A stretch of DNA of 64,000 nucleotides. Source: CAUZJF01 sp965248605. Its GTDB lineage: Bacteria; Chloroflexota; Dehalococcoidia; Lucifugimonadales; CAUZJF01. Shown piece by piece: positions 1-8,016 of this stretch; within the stretch, counting starts at the first letter, position 1; each line of letters opens with the position of its first letter. A program made the translations under genes and the position numbers. A model generated the notes under the pieces. The model was not told where the DNA came from, searched no databases, and saw only the letters and a list, made by a program, of their open reading frames with translations. The stretch is taken from positions 1,426,001-1,490,000 of the forward strand of contig CBDFJV010000007.1 of NCBI GenBank assembly GCA_965248605.1. Direction: 5' to 3'.

Positions 1-58
1 TTGGCTGCAGTGGCTGTGGTCATCGGAAAACGCGGTCCATCCCACACACTGTAATCTT

Positions 59-165
59 GAACCTAAGCACTGTCATCCTGAACAAATGCACTGTCGTCCT
101 GAACGAACGCACTGTCATCCTGAACGAACACACTGTCATCCTGAACGAAGTGAAGGATCTAGGGA
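59..165. repeat. Tandem REP-like repeats (TCCTGAACGAA family)
   Basis: About four imperfect copies of a roughly 20-base unit (core CACTGTCATCCTGAACGAA) run in tandem and end in a longer relative reading GAACGAAGTGAAGGATCT. The same ending is typical of palindromic intergenic repeats, and related units occur near 12129 and 28155. The rest of 1-322 shows no convincing gene; the open frames here are repeat or antisense frames. Confidence 0.6.
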
Positions 166-322
166 CATTGGAGATGGGCTTCGACCCGAACCACTTAACC
201 ACCCAGGTCCTTCGATACTCCACTCCTCAGAACGACATCTTACCGGAGGACGGTGGTCGTTTTGGGGAAGCTCGCTTGATGTGACAGGAGGCTTAGAAAC
301 TGACGCCGCAATCGAGTCGCCG

Positions 323-649
323 TCAGCTCCCCATAAAGAACGACGCGACAGCCAGCAGCGCAAAAATAACGACGGTCGTGGCGCCGATTCGCTTGATCTC
401 GCGGCCCAGGTAAGAGTAAGCGAGAGCCGCCGCGTCCCCGGGCCTCCGCCTTTGCCGCCGTGCCGGAGCGGTCGAGGTCGTCGCTGCCCGTGCCGGCGCC
501 TTCGCTTCTTCCGTCTCGGCTACAGCGGTCGTCGGTCTCGACGACTCGCTCGGGCCTGCATCGAACGTCTGGGCAGTACCGCGGCCACGGCGTTTTTGCT
601 GTCTTAATTTGGCCTGGCTCGCGGCCCTCTTGGAACCTTTGCTCGGCAT
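323..649 (-). CDS. Small basic protein with a C-terminal membrane segment
   Basis: A 108-residue protein that I do not recognise. Residues 1-75 are rich in Lys, Arg, Ala, Pro and Thr and look disordered. The last ~20 residues (TTVVIFALLAVASFFMGS) form one hydrophobic segment, so it could be a tail-anchored membrane protein with a long basic cytoplasmic stretch. It lies just downstream of the recombinase gene on the same strand (59-base gap), so the two may be cotranscribed. The plus-strand frames over it look like shadows. Function is unknown; that it is a real gene rests on the credible membrane anchor and the ATG at 649. Confidence 0.55.
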   Translation of the reverse strand: MPSKGSKRAASQAKLRQQKRRGRGTAQTFDAGPSESSRPTTAVAETEEAKAPARAATTSTAPARRQRRRPGDAAALAYSYLGREIKRIGATTVVIFALLAVASFFMGS

Positions 650-707
650 CTGGTTTTCCTCCGCGTTACGACGCGCCCTTTACCCCGCGCGGTTACTACC
701 GCGCCCG

Positions 708-1628
708 TTACCCGGCGCGCGGATGGGCCTTTTCGTATTCCGCCCTGACATGGTCGCTTGTCAGGTGGGTGTACACCTGAGTCGTAGTTATGCTCGCGTG
801 TCCCAGCAGCTCCTGGACGTGTCGGAGAGGGGCGCCGCCTCGCAGTAGGTGGGTGGCGAAACTATGTCGAAGTGTGTGAGGCGTGACATTCCCTCGGATC
901 CCCGCCCGTGCCGCGAGCCCTTTCAGTATCAGCCAGAAGCCCTGGCGGGTAAGTCGCGTGCCCTTACGGCTCACGAATACGGCCTTGCCCGACCGCTTCC
1001 CGGCCATCTTGGACAGACCTTCTCGTAGGTAGTCCCTGACCGCTTCGGCGGCCTCCGGATGGACCGGCACGATCCGTTCCTTGGACCCCTTACCGAAGCA
1101 CCTGACGAAACCCTGCTCGAGGTCCAGATCGTCGCGGTCGATGGCGATCAGCTCGCTTACCCTCATTCCGCTTGCGTACAAAAGCTCGAGCATGGCCCGG
1201 TCCCTCATGACCTCGGGTGAATCACCTACCGCGACCTCCAAGAGCCTGTCTACCTCATCTATAGACAGCGCCTTGGGCAACGACCGCCCGAGACGCGGGG
1301 AGCTCAGGTTCTCGGTGGGGTCTTGGTCTAAGACCCCCTCCTCGACCAGGAAACCGAACAGCGACCTGGCGGAGGCCAGCTTGCGAGCCCGGGTCCTATC
1401 CGAGTATCCCCTCTCGTGCAGCGCGAGGGCGTAAGCCGCGATAGCGTCGGGGTCGACGAGAGACCACTGGGCGGCGTCTCCGTCGCGAATGGCGAAGAAC
1501 TCGACGAACTGGCCGAGGTCGTTCGTGTACGCCGCCAGCGTATTACCGGAAACACCACGCTCGACCGCCATATAGTTGAGAAACCGTTCGACGTCTTCGA
1601 CCATTCTCCGGCCCCAGATACTCATCAC
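708..1628 (-). CDS. Tyrosine recombinase, XerC/XerD family
   Basis: A 306-residue site-specific recombinase, close to the usual ~300 for XerC/D. Residues ~10-95 form the SAM-like core-binding domain (VEDVERFLNYMAVERGVS). The catalytic domain carries Arg156 (SGMRVSEL), a Lys in the GKGSKER turn (~180-183), HTLRH at 251-255, LLGH with His277, and the nucleophile Tyr286 (TTTQVYTHL), so the R-K-H-R-H-Y set is complete. The family resolves chromosome dimers at dif, but related enzymes also mobilise elements; no dif-like site was recognised here. The start may be the Met at 1604 rather than 1628, since family members usually begin a few residues before the core-binding domain. Nothing nearby suggests an integrated phage. 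Confidence 0.93.
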   Translation of the reverse strand: MMSIWGRRMVEDVERFLNYMAVERGVSGNTLAAYTNDLGQFVEFFAIRDGDAAQWSLVDPDAIAAYALALHERGYSDRTRARKLASARSLFGFLVEEGVLDQDPTENLSSPRLGRSLPKALSIDEVDRLLEVAVGDSPEVMRDRAMLELLYASGMRVSELIAIDRDDLDLEQGFVRCFGKGSKERIVPVHPEAAEAVRDYLREGLSKMAGKRSGKAVFVSRKGTRLTRQGFWLILKGLAARAGIRGNVTPHTLRHSFATHLLRGGAPLRHVQELLGHASITTTQVYTHLTSDHVRAEYEKAHPRAG

Positions 1629-1906
1629 ATTCTAGCACACGCCCTCATCCATCTCGTAGCTGCCGAAGGGCCGTTGTTCGAGCACTTGAGGGCGCGGCCT
1701 TGCAGAGTAGGAATGAGCACAGAGGCGGCATATCGACCGCCGAAAATCGTCAGACAGAGCACATCACGGGGTCAAAACGCCTTGCCACAGATTGGGCGGT
1801 CATCCTACAATCGCCTCAATGGTACGCGACTGCCGGAAGCTACAAATGCCATCGAGCCCCTGTGGGCCACCCCCGGATAGGGCGTGGACGGGGCAGGAGC
1901 CAAACT

Positions 1907-2242
1907 ATGTGTGAAGACGAGATCAGGCAATACGAAGAGATACGGAAGGTAGTAGCGAGGGCAAGGGCCATCCGCATCTTTGTCTACCATTTGATTGCCT
2001 ACGCCCTGGGCAACATTTTTCTAGGGGCCTGGAATATATTCACCTACCAGAACCGGGGCGACGAGGTACTCTGGTTCTGGTCTCCGCTGATCTTCTGGGG
2101 TATCGGCATCATCATTCACTATCTACAGAGTATCGCGCTTTTCGACGACTGGTGGCACCAAGACGAATCGATAACGAATGAACGCCGTTACGAAATGGAG
2201 CAAGGGCCCGTGCCCGAAGAGCAGAACCAGCCTGTGGAATAG
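1907..2242 (+). CDS. 2TM-domain membrane protein
   Basis: A 111-residue protein matching the two-helix 2TM domain pattern. A charged N-terminus (EDEIRQYEEIRKVVARARAIR) leads into helix 1 (FVYHLIAYALGNIFLGAWNI), a loop with WFWSP, and helix 2 (LIFWGIGIIIHYLQSI), followed by an acidic tail. The ATG at 1907 was chosen because a GGGGCAGGAG ribosome-binding stretch precedes it and the upstream extension of the frame has no protein-like composition. Role unknown; such domains are often found in sensor kinases or as stand-alone small membrane proteins. Confidence 0.8.
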   Translation: MCEDEIRQYEEIRKVVARARAIRIFVYHLIAYALGNIFLGAWNIFTYQNRGDEVLWFWSPLIFWGIGIIIHYLQSIALFDDWWHQDESITNERRYEMEQGPVPEEQNQPVE

Positions 2243-2425
2243 TCGTTCCTTAACGCGCACTGAACCTTCGCCCACCAGCTCCGCTGAATCGTCCGACCGC
2301 CGGCGCTCCTTCTTCACCTCTTTCGGCTCCCGCCACGCGTAGTCCCAGTTGAACGGCCTCTGTCGTCGTGAGAGAATAGCCGCCGCTTCGAGCGTCCCTA
2401 TCCTTACGCCAGAGAGGCCAACCGA

Positions 2426-5400
2426 ATGTCCAACGACGCCCAGACCGCCGACACGCAGGACCTTAGCTGGGTCAACTGGCGATGCATCGGTCCTCATCGA
2501 GGAGGCCGTAGCGTCGCTGTCGCAGGCCACCCGACTGAGGCAATGGTTTTCTACTTCGGCGCCTGCGCGGGAGGTGTCTGGAAGACCGTCGACGGCGGGA
2601 CCTACTGGGAGAACGTCTCCGACGGCTTCTTCAACACTGCGGCAGTCGGAGCCATCGCTGTCTCGGAGTCGGACCCGAACGTCGTCTACGCCGGCACGGG
2701 CGAATCGTGCATCCGTGGCAACGTCAGCCACGGGGATGGTGTTTACCGATCGACGGACGGCGGCAAGACCTGGTCCCATTTGGGTCTCGAGGACACCCGG
2801 CATATCGCGCGGGTACGCATTCACCCCAAAGACCCTGATACAGCGTATGTGGCTGCTCTGGGACACGCCTTCGGACCCAATGAGCAGCGCGGCGTCTTCC
2901 GAACGACAGACGGCGGCAAGACCTGGGAGAAGGTCCTCTACCGCAGGGAGAACGCCGGAGCGGCCGACCTTTCGATGGACCCGAACAACCCACGCATTCT
3001 CTTCGCCTCGATCTGGCAGGCGCGCAGGGAACCTTGGAAACTCACGAGCGGCGGCCCGGAAAGCGGGATCTTCAAGTCCAAAGACGGTGGCGACACCTGG
3101 ACCGAGATCACGGCGGCGAACGCCGGCTTGCCCGAGGGATTGAAAGGGCGCATCGGAGTGGCGGTCTCGCCGACGAAGCCCGAACGAGTCTGGGCGTTGG
3201 TCGAGGCGGAAAAAGGCGGTCTCTTCCGCTCCGAGAACGGCGGGGAAAAGTGGGAGCGTGTGAGCGAGGACGGGAGTCTACAGCAGCGGCCCTGGTACTA
3301 CAGCCACGTTTTCGCCGACCCGCAAGACGCCGACACCGTCTGGGTACTGAACACGAAGGCGTGGAAGTCCACGGACGGAGGCAGCTCTTTCACCCAGGTT
3401 GGGACGCCCCACGGAGACAACCACGACCTCTGGATCGACCCGCGCGATCCTCACCGGATGGTCGAGGGCAACGACGGCGGCGCGTGCGTCAGCTTCAATG
3501 GCGGCGAGACGTGGTCCACCATCTACAACCAGCCGACGTCCCAGTTCTACCACGTTGCCACCGACAACCAGTTTCCGTACAGGGTCTACGGGACCCAGCA
3601 GGACAACAGCGCGATCAGCGTGCCGAGCCGGACGTTCAAAGGGGCGATACCTTACGGCGAATGCTACACAGTTGGTACCTCTGAGAGTGGCCATATCGCC
3701 GTGCATCCCGAGAACCCCAACGTGGTCTACTCAGGAGCCATCGGTAGCTCGGATGGCGGCGGCGACTCGCTGCTCAGGTACGACCTGGCCACCAGACAGA
3801 CTCGGGTCGTGTCCGTTTGGCCCGAGTTCGTTTGGGGCTTCGGTCCGAAAGACCACAAGTACCGATTCCAGTGGACCTACCCGATCCTGTTTTCACCTCA
3901 CGACGCCAATGTGCTCTACGTCGCGGGCAACGTCTTGTTCCGCTCGACGGACGAGGGGACAAGTTGGGAAGCGATCAGCCCCGACTTGACCCGCAACGAC
4001 GTCACGAAGATGGAGCCGTCGGGCGGACCCATCACGTTGGACACTACCTTCGTCGAGCACTACGGGACGATATTTGCGTTCATCGAATCGCCCCATGAGG
4101 CGAGTGTGTTCTGGGCCGGCTCCGACGACGGGCTCGTCCATCTCTCTCGCGACGGCGGCGAGACGTGGGACGACATTACTCCAAGCGACCTACCCGAATG
4201 GACTCGCATCGATGTGATCGAGGTCTCGCCTCACGATCCGGCGACTGCGTACCTGGCGGCCACTCGCTACAAGCTCGACGATACGCGTCCGTTCCTCTAC
4301 AAGACCAGCGATTACGGTAAGAGTTGGGTCAAGATTACGAACGGCCTCCCCGAGACTGACTTCACCAGGGTCATCAGGGCCGACCCGGAACGCCCCGGCT
4401 TGCTCTACTGTGGCACGGAGCTCGGGATCTACGTCTCGTTCGACGACGGCGAGACCTGGCAGTCGATACGTGGCAATCTGCCGGTGGTCCCTGTTACCGA
4501 CCTGAAGATAGAGGGAAACGAGCTTGTCGCGTCGACAAATGGACGGTCGTTCTGGGTCCTCGGAGACCTGACGGCTCTTCGACAGCTTGCCGAGGCCTCC
4601 GCCGAAGCGCCGGTCCGGCTGTTCACGCCGGCCGCGGCCTACCGAGTAGCCGGGTCGTGGAGGTCGCGCACGATAGTCGGCGGCACCTCGTACATGCTTA
4701 CTCTCGGCGAACCGGTCACGTACCGCGAGACGAAAGACGTAAATGGCCATGCTGTGCGAACTCTCATCGACGCGGGCACGGACGCGCCGAACGGTGTCGA
4801 GGTGGTCTACCGTCTGAACGAGAAACCGGAAGGAGAGGTCAAGCTGACCTTCCTGGACGGTGACGGCAACAAAATCAAGTCGTTCACCTCGGAGGCTCCT
4901 GAGACCAAAGAAGAGGACTCGGAGGACGAAGAGCCCAGGGTGCCCTCCGCGGCCGGCATGAACCGGTTCCTTTGGGACATGAGGTACCCTGACGGCAAGC
5001 CAACCAAGAAGCCTGGAGTGACCGCCAAAGGGGTGCCAGGGCCGCTTGCGCCCCCCGGTCGGTACGAGGTCCGCCTCGAAACCGGAGATTCATCCGAGAC
5101 CCGGTCCTTCGAATTGCTAAAGGATCCCCGCGTAGCGGCGATCCAGCAGGACCTCCAGGCGCAATTCGATCTGTCGATTCGCATCCGAGACAAGTCTTCG
5201 GAGGCGCACAGCGCAGTCAATCGGATCAGACGGGTCCGAGCGCAGGTCGATGGATGGGTCGAGCGCGCCGGTGGCAACGAGGCCTGGGCGGCGGTTTCCG
5301 AGAACGGCGAGAAGCTGAAGGAAAGTCTGTCGGCCGTCGAGGAGGACCTCGTTCAGCTCAAGACCTCAAACGAAAACGATCGGATCAGCCAACCCGCCAG

Positions 5401-5614
5401 GTTGAGTGCCAAGATGGCTGAGCTTGCCACCGTACCGGCAAGCGCGGACAGCACGCCGACGAGCGTAGCGTATACGGTATTCGAGAAGCTATCCGGTGAG
5501 TTGGGCGAGCAACTTGCCCGGCTTCAGACAATCATCGATGAGGACTTGGCGGCGTTCATCAGCATCGTTCAGGAGCTAGAGATACCGCCGGTAGTCCCCG
5601 ACCCGGCCTTATGA
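2426..5614 (+). CDS. BNR/Asp-box repeat protein, sortilin (VPS10)-like beta-propeller
   Basis: 1062 residues. Many Asp-box turns of the form DGGxTW occur (VDGGTYWENV, TDGGKTWSHL, KDGGDTWTEI, NGGETWSTIY, RDGGETWDDI, DDGETWQSI), spaced as in beta-propellers, over roughly residues 20-700. The remaining ~360 residues hold an Ig-like/beta region and a helical stretch. Length and layout fit the ~1050-residue glycosyl-hydrolase-like BNR family common in Chloroflexota and Acidobacteria, whose substrate is mostly unknown. No signal peptide is visible at the N-terminus, so it is probably cytoplasmic or the start is incomplete. The MFS gene begins inside its last codons (ATGA overlap), which points to translational coupling. 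Sialidase activity is not supported; the catalytic residues of sialidases were not identified. Confidence 0.85.
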   Translation: MSNDAQTADTQDLSWVNWRCIGPHRGGRSVAVAGHPTEAMVFYFGACAGGVWKTVDGGTYWENVSDGFFNTAAVGAIAVSESDPNVVYAGTGESCIRGNVSHGDGVYRSTDGGKTWSHLGLEDTRHIARVRIHPKDPDTAYVAALGHAFGPNEQRGVFRTTDGGKTWEKVLYRRENAGAADLSMDPNNPRILFASIWQARREPWKLTSGGPESGIFKSKDGGDTWTEITAANAGLPEGLKGRIGVAVSPTKPERVWALVEAEKGGLFRSENGGEKWERVSEDGSLQQRPWYYSHVFADPQDADTVWVLNTKAWKSTDGGSSFTQVGTPHGDNHDLWIDPRDPHRMVEGNDGGACVSFNGGETWSTIYNQPTSQFYHVATDNQFPYRVYGTQQDNSAISVPSRTFKGAIPYGECYTVGTSESGHIAVHPENPNVVYSGAIGSSDGGGDSLLRYDLATRQTRVVSVWPEFVWGFGPKDHKYRFQWTYPILFSPHDANVLYVAGNVLFRSTDEGTSWEAISPDLTRNDVTKMEPSGGPITLDTTFVEHYGTIFAFIESPHEASVFWAGSDDGLVHLSRDGGETWDDITPSDLPEWTRIDVIEVSPHDPATAYLAATRYKLDDTRPFLYKTSDYGKSWVKITNGLPETDFTRVIRADPERPGLLYCGTELGIYVSFDDGETWQSIRGNLPVVPVTDLKIEGNELVASTNGRSFWVLGDLTALRQLAEASAEAPVRLFTPAAAYRVAGSWRSRTIVGGTSYMLTLGEPVTYRETKDVNGHAVRTLIDAGTDAPNGVEVVYRLNEKPEGEVKLTFLDGDGNKIKSFTSEAPETKEEDSEDEEPRVPSAAGMNRFLWDMRYPDGKPTKKPGVTAKGVPGPLAPPGRYEVRLETGDSSETRSFELLKDPRVAAIQQDLQAQFDLSIRIRDKSSEAHSAVNRIRRVRAQVDGWVERAGGNEAWAAVSENGEKLKESLSAVEEDLVQLKTSNENDRISQPARLSAKMAELATVPASADSTPTSVAYTVFEKLSGELGEQLARLQTIIDEDLAAFISIVQELEIPPVVPDPAL

Positions 5615-6828
5615 CCAGCTCTCGCGCTTTTGGCCTGATTACAGCCGCGGACTTTATCGTTCGTTCCGGGTACCAGCTTGGGAAGACCCCGGCGCTGCCG
5701 ATTTTCGCGGCGTCGCTTGGCGCAGGCGAGCTCTTCCTCGGGTTCATAGTGTCGGCTTCCACACTAACAGGACTTGTACTGAAGCCCCTGGTAGGCATCC
5801 TGTCCGATCGTTGGGGCCGGCGGATATGGCTGCTGATCGGCACCTTGGTCTTCACCGGAATGCCGTTTGTGTACTGGCTGGTCCACACGCCCGAGCAGCT
5901 GCTCGCCGTGCGGTTAGTCCACGGCCTGGCGACGGCGATATATGGACCTGTGACGCTGGCATATGTCGCGGAGCTTTCCGCGGACAAGCGGGCGGAGCGG
6001 CTGGGCTGGTTCTCATCTGCCCGCAGCGCCGGCTACGTCATAGGGCCTCTCGCCGGTGGGATCATGCTGGTCTTCGCCGGACCGGTGGCCGTGTTCACGG
6101 TAGTCGGCCTACTGAGCGCAGTGGCCTTCGTCCCGGTGGTTCTTCTTCCCGAGACCCGTCGGCCGGACAGTCGGCCCAACAAGCCGATCCTATCGGACGC
6201 TTTCGCAGCGGTGAGGTCCTGCGGCAAGGCGTCCGGGGTTTGGCTAGCAGGCGGAATTCACGCTCAAGTGTTGATCGGGAAGTACGCGGCCAAAGCGTTC
6301 CTTCCTATTCATGCCATCGGCCTAGGACTGAGCCCAGGGATTGTTGGGTTCTTTTTCGCGGCCCAAGAGTCGATAGCGATGCTGGTTAATCCGATCGGAG
6401 GACGGCTAAGCGACCGATTCGGTTACCTGAGTACTACTACTGCGGGAATGGTCGTGCTCGGAGGGAGCCTGCTGATGTTGGCCGCCGCCGAGAACGGTCC
6501 GTCGCTGTTGGCGGCCGCGGTCTTGATGGGAGCCGGACAGAGCTTAGCCTTCCCGTCGGCTATGGCGCTCGTATCCGCTCAGGTAGACGAGCAGAACATG
6601 GGTCTAGGGATGGGACTCGTCGGAGCGATGAAGAACGCGGCCAAGGTCTCTGGGCCCATAATCGCCGGAGTGTTAGTCCACACTCTCGGCTACGAGCCGA
6701 CGTTCCGGATTCTAGGGTTGCTGGTAATAGCTGGGGGAGCGGTCGTACTTCTAGTGCTGTCCTCGAGAGTGTCGCCGGCAAAGCGCACGATCACGACGTT
6801 GGCCAGTGCCGAAGGGCGAGGTCGCTAA
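5611..6828 (+). CDS. MFS transporter
   Basis: 405 residues with about 12 hydrophobic segments in two halves. The loop between helices 2 and 3 has the MFS signature form (GILSDRWGRRIW, ~67-78), and the second half repeats it (GGRLSDRFGYLS). This is the drug/metabolite exporter-like layout of the major facilitator superfamily; the substrate cannot be read from sequence. The ATG overlaps the stop of the BNR gene by four bases, so the two are coupled and the transporter may handle a product or substrate of that protein (inference). Confidence 0.88.
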   Translation: MTSSRAFGLITAADFIVRSGYQLGKTPALPIFAASLGAGELFLGFIVSASTLTGLVLKPLVGILSDRWGRRIWLLIGTLVFTGMPFVYWLVHTPEQLLAVRLVHGLATAIYGPVTLAYVAELSADKRAERLGWFSSARSAGYVIGPLAGGIMLVFAGPVAVFTVVGLLSAVAFVPVVLLPETRRPDSRPNKPILSDAFAAVRSCGKASGVWLAGGIHAQVLIGKYAAKAFLPIHAIGLGLSPGIVGFFFAAQESIAMLVNPIGGRLSDRFGYLSTTTAGMVVLGGSLLMLAAAENGPSLLAAAVLMGAGQSLAFPSAMALVSAQVDEQNMGLGMGLVGAMKNAAKVSGPIIAGVLVHTLGYEPTFRILGLLVIAGGAVVLLVLSSRVSPAKRTITTLASAEGRGR

Positions 6829-7039
6829 TGAGACGAGTCTAACCCCTGTCCCCGGCGGTGAGGGAAGGTCTGGCCTGCCAGGAATCTACCAGTGTCCCGG
6901 TGCACGGGACACCATGAATGATGAAAAAGGACGGAGTCTTACCTCTTCTCCCGGCCTCTGGGAGAAGACTGAGATGAGGGTTCCTAGGCTAGACACGACA
7001 CCCTATTTTCAGAGCAATTGACTCAGTGATGAGCCGGGC
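6829..7039. repeat. Intergenic stretch with two palindromic hairpins
   Basis: Two hairpins are visible: GTGTCCCG-GTGCA-CGGGACAC near 6892-6912 and CTTCTCCCGGCCTCTGGGAGAAG at about 6946-6968. The second belongs to the same family as the hairpin near 37854. Neither is followed by a T-run, so these look like REP-type repeats and not terminators. Confidence 0.5.
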
Positions 7040-7243
7040 TCAGTGGTGGCCCATCCGGTATCTCTCCCGGTCGATCTTCCAAAGCGCCATGCCCAACGCT
7101 ACAAACCAACCGAGAACTGTCCAGCCGGCGAACATGTTCATGAAGAATATCATTCCTAGATCAGGCTTCCGCCGAATCGCAGCGATTATCGTCGGCAGCA
7201 AGTATGCGGCCGTTATGAACGACAAAGCAAACAACGTGGACAA
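7040..7243 (-). CDS. Superinfection immunity-type membrane protein
   Basis: A 67-residue protein with two membrane segments: FALSFITAAYLLPTIIAAI, then a basic turn RRKPDLG, then a second helix around WTVLGWFVALGMALW. The LLPTIIA-x-RRKPDLG-xxx-N-x-F-GWT-GW pattern is that of the Imm-superinfect family, named for phage T4 Imm but widespread as a small bacterial membrane protein of unknown role. Membership is from recognition of this motif order. No phage genes lie next to it, so immunity to phage is not implied. Confidence 0.75.
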   Translation of the reverse strand: MSTLFALSFITAAYLLPTIIAAIRRKPDLGMIFFMNMFAGWTVLGWFVALGMALWKIDRERYRMGHH

Positions 7244-7318
7244 CGTTCAACTCCTTCGAAATGTGCGTTCGATTATATCGGGGGCGAGCACGACTGTCGA
7301 GGGGACGAGGGGTGGCTA

Positions 7319-7638
7319 GTCCAGACTGAGTTGCACTTTGATGGCTTGCTCTACTCTCTGGATGTCGGGCCTTGAGAGGCTGCCGGCCGAGTTGCTACAA
7401 CGTGCTTTGCTGACCGTCGCAAGCTGACTGGCCATAGCTTTCTGTCGCTTGCCATCCAGAGTCACATATGTTTCGCCTGGAAAGAGTCGCTTGACGTTCG
7501 TCGTCAACGGCACGACCTGCACTCGGTTCAGGTGCCTGTTAGCCTGATCGTTGCTGACCACGACAGCCGGCCGGTGCTTTTGAATCTCTTCACCCACCGA
7601 AAGGCCGAAATTGACCCACCAAACCTAACCGCGCCTCA
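7319..7638 (-). pseudogene. MazF/PemK-type toxin with an early nonsense codon
   Basis: From the ATG at 7638 the frame reads MRRG-stop-VWWVNFG, then continues intact with VGEEIQKHRPAVVVSND, VQVVPLTTN and ETYVTL, the conserved beta-barrel motifs of MazF/PemK endoribonucleases (the Arg of KHRP is the usual catalytic Arg). The fifth codon is TAG where the family has Glu (RRGEVWW). A GTG at 7597 could restart translation, but it would drop the WWVNFG strand that forms part of the active barrel. The toxin is therefore probably inactive unless suppressed. It overlaps the antitoxin gene. Total length from the ATG is 107 codons, normal for the family. Confidence 0.75.
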
Positions 7639-7856
7639 TCGGCCACATCACCAACCAGGGCTTCAGCCCACTCAAGGGCCTCTGCTTCTTGTGCCTCATC
7701 CTGCGCCATCAGCCTGTACCCCTCTTCGAGGTCCACATCGATAACGTGGGGACGGACCAGGGACTCGATGAACTGGCTGATCTTTCGTCGACCAATCACC
7801 TTGTGCAGCCCTTCATAAACTCGCTCGTCCAGTGTTATGGTCAGCTTCTTATGCAT
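7590..7856 (-). CDS. Ribbon-helix-helix antitoxin (MazE-like), read-through C-terminus
   Basis: 88 residues. The N-terminal KKLTITLDERVYEGLHKVIG-RRKISQFIESLVRPHV is a typical ribbon-helix-helix DNA-binding domain of MazEF-like antitoxins, and the acidic middle (EALEWAEALVGDVADEAR) is the toxin-binding tail. The last 12 residues (LGLVGQFRPFGG) are out of character and arise by reading into the toxin frame, consistent with loss of a stop right after DEAR. An inverted repeat 15 bases upstream of the ATG fits autorepression. The gene overlaps the toxin ORF. Confidence 0.8.
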   Translation of the reverse strand: MHKKLTITLDERVYEGLHKVIGRRKISQFIESLVRPHVIDVDLEEGYRLMAQDEAQEAEALEWAEALVGDVADEARLGLVGQFRPFGG

Positions 7857-7870
7857 ATGGAGACCCCAGC

Positions 7871-7893
7871 CCTATACGTACTCAATACGTATA
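7871..7893. promoter_or_regulatory. Palindromic operator upstream of the antitoxin gene
   Basis: A perfect inverted repeat, CTATACGTA-CTCAA-TACGTATAG (9-base arms, 5-base spacer), lies just upstream of the antitoxin start at 7856. Ribbon-helix-helix antitoxins typically bind such palindromes over their own promoter, so this is the likely autoregulatory operator. Confidence 0.7.
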
Positions 7894-8016
7894 GTAAATC
7901 GGCACAACCTTTCTGGCAACTACGACGAGACCGTTGACATCGATCTTCACCGCCCACTACCATGCCGCCGCTCGGCTATCCCGGCGACCATAACCAACGA
8001 CCCGGAGACGGACGCC

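Noticed and set aside
86..607. A 173-codon frame at the start of the window
   Set aside because: It reads through the tandem REP units and then over the small membrane protein gene in antisense; composition is Arg-rich and not protein-like.
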